A stretch of DNA of 64,000 nucleotides, from NCBI RefSeq assembly GCF_026151205.1, contig NC_087074.1, positions 3,472,001 to 3,536,000 of the forward strand, written 5' to 3'. The notes beneath the pieces were generated by a model, which was not told where the DNA came from, did no database searches, and saw nothing but the letters and a program-made list of their open reading frames with translations. Below, piece by piece: positions 1 to 11,529 of the stretch (positions are counted from its first letter, which is position 1; every line of letters starts with the position of its first letter). The position numbers and the translations under genes are program-made. This DNA is from Bolinopsis microptera (Eukaryota; Ctenophora; Tentaculata; Lobata; Bolinopsidae).

Positions 1-595
1 CAATCCGCGCAATTTGTGGATTGGAGTGTGCCTTTCGGTAGAAATATAACTTGCACGTACCAAAGCACATTATCCCCAAATTAAATTGCACGCATTGCAA
101 AAGCGTTTTAAAAACTTGCTTGAGCTTGGCTGTAAGCGTGCCTTTCTTTTATACTATAAGTTATAGTTATACTATGCGCGGCGCTCTTTTCGAGATCCTG
201 CATGCAGTATGTGCTGCATACATTGCATGCATTATATATGAGAGGATCGAGCGAGCAATAGACTAGCGGCAAGCTAAATAATTTTAAAACTAATTCATGA
301 GCAAAGTTGGAGGACGTCCGGACGTCGTCGCGCGAAGACGAGAAAAATAATTGTAGCGGAGCTGCTACATGCTAACGCGACGGATGATACTCGTTTAAAT
401 GTTTGGGCCACGCCGGCACGCCGCGCCGAGTTGCAAAGAATTTTGAAATCTTCAATTACAAATTAATTGTTAATATAATAGTTTTATAACACTCTACATG
501 CTCAAATTCTAAAATTTTTCTAATTGGACTCCTGGCAGTTAAAACCATAAATCGAATAAATAAAATGTATTTCATATTTTTGAACGCTGATTCTA

Positions 596-1383
596 GGTAG
601 TGCGCCATCGACAGTGAACCGCGCGTGCCGACTGTAGGATGGTTTTTTAGCGCTAATTTCGGCCATCACAAAATTCTTGAAACAAATGCATATTGAGTAA
701 CCTTCCCTTGATCCAATTTGAACAAAAATTGGTAAGCTTACTCATAGACTTACAAGGAAAGTGTCCGAAAAATTTAAAACATATCCAACTAAGGGGTGCA
801 CGATAAAAAATAAACTTGCTCGGATTTTCAAAATTTTTGTACCATTGTTTTCTAGAGACTGTGGGAATTTTCACAGTACCAAATTTGTTTTACCTTTTTG
901 GAATGATCAGTGAGTATCGCCTAGGTGCCATATTTGATGGTGCGCGGCTTTTGGAGCAAAATTAGGTGTAAAAGTCGCGTAATTTCAAATTTGACGAAAT
1001 TCGTTGATTTTTGTCGTATTATTCTGTCATATCTCAGGTTGCTGTATATGAATTATGCCGAAAATTTGTCAGAACCTTCCAATTATACTTAACTACCGAA
1101 CCTAATTTAGTTGGGAGTGATTGGCTTTGATTAAGAGGTCTAAAAATGACAAAATAGGCATAAATTCGTTGATAACTCAAATTCTGACCATCGAAATGGC
1201 TCAAACTAAATTAGGTTCAGTAGAACATAAGTGTTTACGTAAGCAGACCAAATTTCAGCTAAATTGTTATATGGGAAGTATTATAACTTTTTGATTGTTT
1301 CCAAAATAATGTGCTGGCCGAAATACGAGCCAAAAAACATTCAATGGTCAGCGCGCGCGTCTTACGGTCGATGGCGCACTGCC
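596..1383. mobile_element. Foldback MITE with probable TA target duplication
   Basis: Termini read GGTAGTGCGCCATCGAC on the left and an inverted near-copy ending GGCGCACTGCC on the right, each flanked by TA. Similarity continues inward for well over 100 bp per arm, for example the block near 655-685 against the reverse complement of 1297-1325, and 700-735 against 1240-1285. The whole element is therefore an imperfect long hairpin. An inner inverted repeat built on GAACCTAATTTAG lies at about 1098-1220. No coding capacity is visible. A Tc1/mariner-like origin is suggested only by the TA flank. Confidence 0.65.
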
Positions 1384-1771
1384 TAATCCAACCATCAAAC
1401 ATTATGTTACAGCTAAAAGCAACGTATTTTGCCCCATTTTCATCACTATATCAACTTTACTGGGCCGCGCGCTCAGCCTGTCATTCCACCGAATTTCTAT
1501 TATTATATGAACATAATAGCCTGAGGTCCCCAGGTAATATTATAATCAACTCCGATATCCACCAAATTTATGACGATATTATATTGTATATAATAAGAAG
1601 TTGGCCTAATTTCTCGTTAGTATAGTGTATAGGGTTAGAGTTTTAGCATAATATGCTTCAGTTAGAGTTAGTATAGCCATAGGGTTAGAGTTGAGTCGGC
1701 GACAGACGCTGTATACCTCTTTTTATTTCGCGCGAAAGAAAAGATCAGAGGTAGGTATGATACAACGTGTT

Positions 1772-1875
1772 CACCTAACCATGTGCTTTCGCGCCACTGC
1801 GGGCGCGCTTGTTTTACCGCCGTGATCTGAGGTGGACGCGCGCTACTGCAAGCGCAAGGGCTCTGGATAGAGCAA
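1772..1875. repeat. Dispersed GC-rich repeat, copy 1
   Basis: This block runs from CACCTAACCATGTGC to GGGCTCTGGATAGAGCAA. It recurs at 49421-49716 in the same orientation with high identity, but there it is interrupted by about 200 bp. It is clearly more GC-rich than its surroundings. The family is not recognised. Confidence 0.6.
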
Positions 1876-1984
1876 TACAACGTGTGTAGCAAGGTTATAC
1901 TTATATATTAGGGTCATGGTAATTTACCTAGCTTGCTAGTCTATTGCTCGCTCCTCTCACGTATATTATATTATATGAGTATGA

Positions 1985-2311
1985 CTGAAGCTCGAAAAGA
2001 GCGCCGCGCATTGGGCCGGGCCGGGACTGGCGTGCCAGTTGGTTGACGATGTCAACCCATCGAGATCGTTGCTCAACGAATGCGAAGCAAGAATACTAGT
2101 TCGCGCGTTGATTCACGATGTCAATCCTTCGCAGCTCGGTGAGGCACAGTGGTGCATCTCCAATCTCGCCGATCTGCGAGAAGAATTATTTGATGCGCGG
2201 CGCGACCCAGTAGTGCATAACGCTACAAGTTCGCGCGGCGCGTCGAAGCGGCAAAGTCCTCCAAGCGTGCCAGGTAAGGGTCACGATCAGAATAGAAGGT
2301 TAAGGTTTTGA
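1985..2311 (+). other. GC-rich open frame, possible internal exon, unidentified
   Basis: An open frame with no internal stop runs from 1985 to 2311. Its composition is unlike the neighbouring AT-rich DNA. It contains a short internal peptide repeat (DVNPS twice, about 22 residues apart) and a donor-like CAGGTAAGG near 2269-2277. There is no convincing ATG, and the left part overlaps the inverted-repeat arm ending at 2010. I do not recognise the product. It may be an exon of a gene to the left, or part of a transposable element. Confidence 0.2.
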
Positions 2312-2313
2312 AT

Positions 2314-4480
2314 AGTCATTCACAGCAATCTAGAGAAAGTTAAACTTAAAATATCTTCCTTATGTGGTCATGTCATGTGATCCGCAAAGTTACAAGTCTC
2401 AGACATGAAAATGTTTATATTTATAATGTTATAAGCCCAAACATCAAACGTTTGCACACTGACTTATATCATATATTATGGGCCACTAAGTTTTGTCCAC
2501 TCTCACTCCTTTTGATCTTAATTGTTAATTTTTTCCCACCCACATCAATCTTACTTCCTTCCATATCCTTGTTTCGGATCCCACTCCATATGTCTAAGTC
2601 CTCCTTTATCTAACTTTAATTTAAAGACTAATAACCTTGCTTCTTTTTTCCTCAAATCAAGACCCACAAATCTTATTCTGCTTACTTTAAGCTTAAATAT
2701 AATCAAAAGTAGAGGAATAGCTGCACCCAACAATTATGATTAATTAACGCTCTGAACCTACCGGCTACCCTAACATGAAAGTATCATCTCTTTCTGACAA
2801 ATAAAACCAATATTTGATATATATTTTGATGGAAAAGATGAGGAATATCTGAACTACAACTTAATTCAAATACATTAAACAAAATGGTAGCTATCATATT
2901 TTGATCGAAGCTGTAAATATTAGAATTTCATTTTATTGTAAATACTGATTTTCATAGACATTGAAAATGATATTACTAAAAACAGACGTGAAAAATAATA
3001 ATAAAGCTTAGTATAGTTTTGAACGGCTTTTGTGAAATTCATTAGGAGCTAAACTCTAAATATCATAAAATATTATTGTAATGAAAGATATATCAAACTC
3101 GAGATGAGATTAAGAAAGCGGGGAAAATGATAAAAATCGCAGATGTTATCGATAAAAATCCTCTCATTCACAAACGTAATTGTGACAAACATAATAATCC
3201 GCATCACCTGATCAATTTATTTTGGCAAGATGGCACAGTTTCGTTGTTTCCTTAACGTCTTTACAAGACAGCGATAGTAATAAGTATTAATGTTATTCAT
3301 CATTGTAATAAAAAAGAAGCACAAATTCTAGATTTTGGTAGTCGGAATTATCTATAATCCAACAGACGCATGTCTTCCAAAACTTGTCGAAACTGTGCCA
3401 TCTTGTCCGATTTTTTTTTGCAGTACAGCCCGAATCGTGCCACTAATCAAAGAGCAAGTAATTCTTTTAGTGCAGAATTTTAATGTTGTGATGATAAAAA
3501 TAGAAATCGGGCATTTAATTCGGGCTCCACTGGATAGACCTTTATTTTGTATCATTCGAAACTACAAAATCTTGGCAGGCGAACACTCAAAAACAGTATA
3601 ACATCGAGAATCTTTCAAATCCGCGACCCATACAGATGGATGTCAAGATTTTGCGTACGCTAATAGCATAATATAGCACCTTCATCTTCATCTTACTCTC
3701 GATGTACAAATTTTACAAACTGGTCTCTTCTAGACCTTTAAACGAAAATACACAAAATACATGTGAATAAGTATAACTAGCTCACGTAACGTCACCTTCC
3801 TACAGATTACGGAGTTTGTTTTAGTGTTCATAAATGTGTTGCATAATAAAAACGAAATCAATCTAACTAACAAATCTAGAAAATAAATTAATAGTTTACT
3901 CCATGCACAATGGATTGCATTTGCAATTATTAGGTTTAAGCTGAACAACTCAAGCTTATGAGGACATCAGAAAGTATTCGGACATCCTTAAATCCAGAAG
4001 ATTAATCATAAGATTAATACGATGAGACGTAATTTCGTCTAAACATTAAATTATTGAAGTTTTAGACATCCAAAAGGCACCAAGTGTAACTTCATCTAAG
4101 TGCAGGTATGATAGTTCAGAATGTAATTAATATTCTAAAGTGACCAATTTCCGATGTCCTCAACGATTACTAGGAACGAAACTATTTCCTAAAGCTGATG
4201 ATTTTATTTTTATCTGAGTGTTTCGTTTGATCAACCAAAAATTTAGGTTTTTCTCCCTGATGAGCAACTTAAAAAGTAGCCCAAAAGTAAGAAACCTAAA
4301 AAGGTTATCCAATGAAATAAAGGGAAGGTATGTTTAATATGTAGCTTCACTTGAAAATAGTTCATTTCCGGTAAGCTCAGTCGATGATATTATTATTGTT
4401 ATAACATATAGGTGAAAAACTCAAATACTCTAGTCCTAGTGTCACTCTGACAATATCGGTCTTGTCAGTTAGGTATAAGT
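2314..4480. other. AT-rich stretch without a recognisable gene
   Basis: Only short frames on both strands. I see no splice-bounded exon series, no protein similarity and no clear repeat. It lies downstream of the NOTUM stop codon and may include its 3' UTR. Confidence 0.5.
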
Positions 4481-4490
4481 TAGGTTTCAG

Positions 4491-7400
4491 TCATTTAATC
4501 TTCTCCCTAAAGGGAGAAACGCGAGCCAACGGTAATTTAAAAGTTGATTTCCACTCATAATAATCAGGTATTAGGGACGTCAACAGTATAGTATTGATAA
4601 TCCGGGTGCCCCCTGAAGTTTGGAGTGGTATAATATTTGCTGGCGTACGTGACGGGTTGCCGTCTCCAAGCCCAACTCGATCTTGCTGCGGCTGGAGTAT
4701 GCTCATCATCCAGAACAGATCTCGTCTCATGCAGCTCTCGTTACAGAGCGCATTGTCCTCACAGATGTCCATATTTCGTTTAGGACAAACTCCCATGTAC
4801 CAACATTCTATAGCTTTCAATAGGGTTACACCCCGCACTTTAACTTCCGAGAACAACCTGAAATTATTTAATTGTCTCAATTTTGAATTTGACCGGAATA
4901 AAATCGAAAAAAAAATCAGATCATCCAGTCTCGGTAGATTAAAATTATTTATAATTCACAGCTACCTTACGAGACATATTTAATCAAATGGTACGAAAGT
5001 CGGTGGTTTTTCGTAAAAAACACCATATTTTCGGACTATTTAGGTCACCGTCATTATTTTCCCCAAATTATTTTTCACGTATTTTCCTTAATTATGACTT
5101 CATCGATTTACTAGCAATATAGTAAGTTATAAATATGATTCATCAAACAAATGAACACTAGTATTCGATCATGAATTGCTTTAAAAATGATTCTGGACAC
5201 GTTCCATTAAAAGTAAGCAAGCTCTGTCACGATATAAACTACTATATTGGCCACGGCGGTGAAATTTCGGTAGTAGTGGAAAATAACAGACACCGTCGGT
5301 CTCCTATTCCGTCTGGAGGATTAGAAGTTAAGTTTAGACTAACTTTCAAAGGCTCCGGAGAAATTGTTTACAAGATGAAACAGCTGATCAGATAAGATCT
5401 TTGCATTTAATCTTCTCAAACATCGGGTTTCATTTTTGTAAGATAAGGAGACGGAAAAAATCCCCAAATACCATGATTTAATTTGGGGTACGAAATTTGG
5501 CGGTTTTGAAAAAAATTCCCATATTTCGTTCCCAAATCATTTAGGTCACCGGAATCATATCGAACATAAATATGTCTCGTAAGGTATTCCTGTACGGTTT
5601 TAAAACTATTCGAGTTTTTCATTTAACATTAAAACAAGTCCTTCATATTATGAAGTCAGGATGTGCATTGGCTCTGGTAGTGGTTAAAGCACTTCCATCC
5701 CAATACATAAGAATTGTTCACGATAACAGATGGCAATTGACCGACTATTTTTAGAATACTTCGTTTGACCACCTCAGACGGCAGATAGGAAATGGAAATT
5801 GCACGGGGGGCACAACGTGGCAGACCTGTAATACTTGCACTAGATTTATCTAGACTCCCAGACCCCAGTCATCAAGTCGGCATATTTATTGACTTTCTTT
5901 TTCATTGAAACTGAAGTAGAGTCGCTAGCCCTTTGATCGACAGATATTGATCATTAGGCAGTAGGCACTGGAGAAATTGCTTTAATTTAGGACAATCGAA
6001 TCCTTCATTCGCAGGAAGAAAGATTCACCGATCCAATGATTTAGATAATTGTATTACCAGAAAGGATGCTGGGTTCCACACTAAATTAGGTCCAATAACG
6101 GTATTTCCTAAGTGCTAATTTAAGGCAAATTGAAGAAACTAAGAAAAGACTTAAATCGTAGTTTAAGTCGTAAATTTCGTTGCACATGATCGCTCGAAGG
6201 GGTAATTGGTTGTAGTGGTGAGTGTTCGAAAGTATGAGGCTGTGTTGAATCAAATGCCAGGACAATGATCTTAGAGGTGGTAAAAGGTGGGACAATCCAG
6301 ACCATAATGGATGGACAATCTCTGTGACGACCTGCTGGAAATGGAGAACATTGCCAGTAGCAATGCCACAGCTGCAAGACACCATTTCTTCCGAGATCGT
6401 GGCCATGTTAAGATATAAAGTATGTTAATGACCAACGCCTCCCAGCAATTAACTGTTTTAATATAAAAATTCAAAATACCCAAAATAACTCACTTTGTAT
6501 TGCTGAGAATTCCATGTCCAAAGCAGGAAACGCCGAACACAGTGCTGAAAGGAAGGTACAGTCAACAAACAAAGCTAGCGATCCTTTCTGACGCTAATTT
6601 TACTAGTTCAGGGATAGTGCTGACAGGACTGCAGCACTTCTACAACAATATTTCTACAATTTCTTGCAAACGATCACAAGATACAAATCAATGTAGGGTA
6701 CTTGAACTTACGATAATAGTTGTTGATTAAAGATATGTTTGAGTTCTGAAAGGTGCAATATTGTTTTAGTAGTGTACTTACTCGAGTTTCCGGAGGGAAG
6801 ATTTTACTTGCTCTATAATTTTTCGTAGGACTTGATTGTTTGACCTGACAAAATACAAAATAATGATATCCATATTATTCTTGGATTCTAAGAAACGTCT
6901 TTATAACAACGTGAGCATTCCGATTTAATTGTGATAATTACAAAACAAAAAATGGGCACAAAAATGTCAAATTTGAATACTTACATTTCCCCGTACCAAT
7001 TTGAAAAGAAGATATCATTAATTTCGTATCCATGCATCTGAATCTGGATAGGATCATAATAAAATTGAACGATCATGATCGGTGCTGAAATACATTACTG
7101 TTACTGGTATGAAAGTCTGAAATTAACAAAAGACGGATCGAATTTAATTATAATGATACAAAGACTAAAGATCGTGGATCGCGGTTCGTAACTGATACGA
7201 ATGGTATTTAAATAATAGTCTGATAAATAATAAATAATCGCTTTATACTTATATAAGGTCTAAATTATGTCATCCACATTCCATGTCAACTAAACGCCAA
7301 TACTTTATCACAATTAAGAGAATGTTCAAATCATGGTTGAATTTTTTGAATTAAATGCTCATTACTTTTTATCAGTTGCTATTAGCGAAAAGAAATGTAA

Positions 7401-10400
7401 AACATCAAACAACGTTTTAGTCACCTTTAATTTTGGGGTAAATGTTGCTCCCATACAAGCATTTCCATTGATTGCCTTTGTTCAGCTCAAGGCATTTATT
7501 TCCAACTGTTTTGTTAACCTGCGAATAAATGTTCATTAATCGTCTAGCGAAATAAATCGGAATAAAAATCCCCTCCCTCAAAACTCGATAAGCATCAGTA
7601 AAATTACGTTGACAAATTTTCGCAAGGAAGTTTAAAACTCCAACACTTTTACAAACATCTTGATCAGAAAGCGTAGGATGGACTTTGCGTAGGAAGGCCT
7701 GATCATGAGGGAGGTTTTCTATTTACCTGCCAATTACGGAAGTTCCCCTGCTCCGCAGGTACGTTTCCGGTTTCTATGAACCAGCCGCTATCAGCAATCC
7801 CCCGCACCTCGGCTGTGCTGTTTACTTTCCGGAGTTGATTTGCAATATTGTCAATGTGAAACATCACTCCGACTCCGCCAGCACTGAGGAAAATCAGTAT
7901 CAGCAAACAATTATTATGTTGATAACATAAACATGATTTAGTAACAACCTAAGCGTGAGATTAGGGAGCGAGCAAATTTATTGGTTTTTTAAGCGTTTTC
8001 GGTATAGCCCTAAAACAGTACCAGAGACAAGTTTCTTAATTAATAAATGCAGTAATTCGGATTGTAAGAAAAATATAATAACATTTTAATAAAAAAGGAA
8101 AATAATAATAGTTATTATAGTAATAATCTCTTGCCGTAGTCGGCATAAATTAGGAATTCTGCAGAATTTCTGCCGACTAGCGCTTACTCTGCAGAATTAG
8201 CGTGGGAGATTAAAATATTTCGAATAGTTTCTTAATCCAAATCTTCCAAAATTTGTACGTGGGATCCGCCGGAGAGTGTTAGACTGTGTAGCAAACCTGG
8301 CTGATTCTACAGATATTTTCATATCAACAAGCGGTGCGAAGGAGACAATTTTTGACTTAATCTCATTAAAACTATGAATATAATTGATGCATGAAAGTAT
8401 TACTTTATTTATATTAGAGATAGATAAATAATGAAAGTATCGAAAATTATGGACAGACCAAGTAAAAACAACGTAAAAGTCGAAGTTCGACTTCGAACTG
8501 GGGTAATGCCAACTAAAATAAAATAATTATAATTCTGTCGTCACTAGTCATTAGTATTCGTATGAGTACTGGTAATTTATGATCTATACCGCATGGTTTT
8601 AACCTTACGTCCTCGAGTATTACGTCCTTGGGTATTCTAGACTATTCTAAATTGAGAACTCAAGAATAAATTAGCGTACATATTCTAGTTTGTCTATGTT
8701 TAGAATTTCTGCAGTTTTCCAATATAAAATTACAAACACTAAGGAAAAGGACTCTCATGAGCACCTTCAAAGGCCTCAAAAGCCTTCAAAGGCCGAGACC
8801 AACAGCGCGGAGCGAAGTTACTTGGGCGTAGCACCAAGTGGAGAAAAACACTATCACATGGAATAAAAGACAGATAAAATATCCTCTGATGTTTTAACTA
8901 AAGTTGGAAAATAAAATACCTGGTACCGGTAACTAAAACCCTTGTAGCTTCCCGCATACCGTCCTCTATCAAAGATTCTATCACGCGCTTTATCACCCTT
9001 GCACCCCGGAATCTCCAAACTGAAATGTCAATAGATACTCAACTTTTCAAACTCAACAGTCTAGTGATGACAGGCTGCTCATGCGTCCTTTTAACTTTCC
9101 AGTATGAATTTAGAATTAACAATTAAACGAAGCCGTATAGTGTGGAGTGCTGGTTCAACTACTAACTGATCAACTGAAGTATATAAAAAAACTATACCTT
9201 CATTTTCATCGTTCAGAGAGTCTCCTAGCCAAAGGTCGCTGGTACAATAAGGTATGTAGACTAGATTGGAGCCCCACGCCAGGGGGTTCATCAGCATATC
9301 TGTGGAGTCCAATATGCCCTGCCCTGAGGATACAACAATGAGTTACAGATGAGCGCGAACACATTATAGAGCACCCTGCTAAAAGCAGTACAAATCAGTT
9401 GACAGGTACTTGTGGCACGACCAGGTCAGCCTTGACTCTCTAAGATTTCTTACCCCGTTTATGAAGAGGCCAATGTCCACTGCCCATGAGGTCCCTGTCG
9501 TTTCTAAACCTCTCGGTGCATGTCTTCTCGTCGTTACAATAAAACCCGCCTGAATAGCAGGAATTGTTATTTGACAATGCCCCTCTTTTAACGCAAAAAA
9601 TGAATGTGGCTTGTTGGAGGCCGACAAAGGCAGGTTAAACTGGAGGTCATCAAAGGAAGGTAACCGCCCCTCAGGCAGGTGCTAAACTAACCGGCCACCT
9701 CCCGGAAAATTCCAGTAAAAGTCAGCTCACAATAACAGGACAGTTTTTGAAAATGTGCCAAATTTTGAACAAATTACCTTGAAGATAGATAACCCAGGTC
9801 TTTGGATCATGAACTTTTCGTATATAGTACCTGAAAAAGGGTTAAAGTCAGGAAGTTTCACGATAATATCTTCGAGTCTAATTTTCAATTTTCTCCCCCC
9901 GACAAGTCATGTGCCTGGATTGGCAGGAAGTTGGGAACATCAAAGGGACCCAGATAGTACAAGTAATCCTGATGATGTAACTAGAATGTGTGGTTTGGCA
10001 CTGAGGGTCATGACCTGACTGGGGCGGATCCTGTGGTTTCCAGTTTAGAGCTGATCAAAAGTTTGAGTCATGCCTGGTTTGATGCGGCTAGCCACGTGCC
10101 AGCGCCCTGGACCCCAGTCACTGTCATTTGTGTCGTTCAGTTTGGCGTATTAGTTCATCGTGGGATCCCTAGTTGAGTTTGCAACCTTATCCTTCGATTA
10201 TCGAGATGCAGATATTTTAATTTGATTCGAAAACTGCCTAGACCTTATAATGCGACTTATGATTGAGCAGAAGGATCGTCTGAAAGTTGGACCTTGGCAG
10301 AGTTTAAAACAGCCTTTAGGCGGTTTAAACAGCTCCCTATCATTATAAGGGTAACTATGTAACCTTCTTGACCGCAAAAAATCGTTTTCTTGGTTTTGAA

Positions 10401-11049
10401 AAAAGAGTCGACTAAATTTCTCGTTTATCATATTTTCAGAGGCGGCGACAACTAATTCCACAACGGACACTGGGATTCAGTTCAATTAGAAAATGATGAA
10501 TGACTATTTCAGTCGACAAGCTTGTTCTTAAATTCAGACAAAACTAAGAGAGAAGGTAGATGGAGGAGGCAATGTTAGTAAAACAGTATGTACGAAGGAG
10601 ACCAAACGACCGCAGGGTAAAAAATGTGATTACAACTCATGTGTTGCGCTAAAAAGTAGGGATCTGCATTACCCGGACACAATACAAAAGACGATTCCAG
10701 ACCCTCACACGGTAGGGACACGGAGACATCTTGTAAATTAAAATATTCGTGCCACCTCGCAACCTTACCCAGCATGTGTCCCGTCGTTGCAGACAGCGTC
10801 CCGATACTTGTGATGTTTCAGCTTCCTCAGGTACAGGTTAGGATCTTGCGAGCACCCCGGGCACATCTCTTCAATTTTCGGCACACTGTAACCTCGGGAG
10901 ATTTGTTCTTCCTCTGCGCTTAACAAGTCGCTGAACCCGTGGTAAGAGCGCCTCAATGGTCGGAGGTCTCTGCTGTGATGTTTGCGATTGAGTCGGGACC
11001 ACGACGTACGGAGAAGACTTAACAAGATCGTCAAATTTAATAGTAACAT
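4491..11049 (-). CDS. NOTUM: NOTUM-like palmitoleoyl-protein carboxylesterase, 11 exons, complete
   Basis: NOTUM is a secreted hydrolase that removes palmitoleate from Wnt proteins and so dampens Wnt signalling. Minus-strand exons are 11052-10769 (ATG at 11049), 9830-9778, 9549-9454, 9323-9198, 9019-8920, 7883-7727, 7518-7425, 7084-6985, 6844-6782, 6544-6494 and 4857-4491. All phases agree, giving 495 residues (human NOTUM is about 496). An N-terminal hydrophobic stretch fits a signal peptide. Family motifs follow in order: VCNDGTHAGYYIR, LQGGFYC, NLVYIPYCTSDLW, GTSAGG, RGIADSGWF, QWKCLYG and a Cys-rich tail. By comparison with human NOTUM the triad is Ser219, Asp313 (QFYYD) and His367 (SCFGHG). 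The catalytic Ser codon is split AG|T by an intron. Phe replaces the Trp of the usual LEGGWYC motif. The last exon could be shorter at its 3' end than the open frame shows. A 3' splice site ends 3 bases before the ATG. Confidence 0.93.
4978..5595. repeat. Diverged direct and inverted repeats in NOTUM intron 10
   Basis: Blocks at about 4980-5060 and 5480-5560 share GGTACGAAA, a GGTTTT-rich stretch and ATTTAGGTCACCG in the same order. The sequence next to 4970 (CTTACGAGACATATTTA) recurs inverted near 5568-5586. The pattern suggests remnants of one transposon family. Short plus-strand frames here (5171-5395 and 5572-5754) have no recognised similarity. Confidence 0.45.
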
Positions 11050-11133
11050 GGCCTGCAAAAAGGGTTCAATCGTCAGCATATAACGTCTAGAAAAAAAAAC
11101 ATGATTTTCTGATAATTAAACTAAGAATCATAT

Positions 11134-11523
11134 TTGTTAAAAGGGGTTAGCAAATTGGGAAAAAGGCTAAGAAGGGCCTTTAATTCGAAAAAATTATTCA
11201 GAAGTAAATTCTTTGTTGATGACGTACGCGCTATCGGTATACCGATATGCCTTAGTGACAGCCTGTCAAATGTCAATACTCGTTCAATTAAAGTCGGACT
11301 ATTCGATGACGAAATCATAACGGAGTCGGGATTAAATGGGAGCTCTGCGTCGCATCACAGGATGACATACGGTCTGAAACGAGGATTGCCTAGTTCCATG
11401 CTTCACCCTATCCCGGAAAACACAGGCTTTGTTGCCCTATACAGTCCACGGTCGTACAATGTAATGAGCCTAAAGCATAAGGACAATAGACGTTCTAAAC
11501 GAATGACTAACAATCTACCGTAG
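11134..11523 (+). CDS. Unidentified open frame, possible exon, divergent to NOTUM
   Basis: A 129-codon frame opens with TTG, with its first ATG well inside, and ends at TAG (11521-11523). Codon usage looks more balanced than in random AT-rich DNA, and the peptide is basic, with KLGKRLRRAF near its start and a Lys/Arg-rich end. I do not recognise it. It lies about 80 bp upstream of NOTUM on the opposite strand, so it could share a promoter region or be a terminal exon. It may equally be a chance open frame. Confidence 0.2.
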   Translation: MLKGVSKLGKRLRRAFNSKKLFRSKFFVDDVRAIGIPICLSDSLSNVNTRSIKVGLFDDEIITESGLNGSSASHHRMTYGLKRGLPSSMLHPIPENTGFVALYSPRSYNVMSLKHKDNRRSKRMTNNLP

Positions 11524-11529
11524 GTAATA

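Larger units (their letters stand above)
175..2010. repeat. Large inverted-repeat element (outer arms 175-267 and 1935-2010)
   Basis: The arms contain a perfect 20-bp inverted match (175-194 against 1991-2010) and a perfect 17-bp inverted match (251-267 against 1935-1951), with diverged sequence between them. This looks like an old foldback or non-autonomous DNA transposon of about 1.8 kb. A smaller foldback element (596-1383) and a dispersed GC-rich repeat (1772-1875) lie inside it. I see no transposase frame. The ends outside the matched blocks are not defined. Confidence 0.6.

Noticed and set aside
51..266. Short plus-strand frame with a hydrophobic segment
   Set aside because: Overlaps the left arm of the inverted-repeat element and has no supporting context.
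5171..5754. Two plus-strand frames with a faint PDZ-like look
   Set aside because: They lie in a NOTUM intron among transposon-like repeats, do not splice in phase, and the resemblance is too weak.
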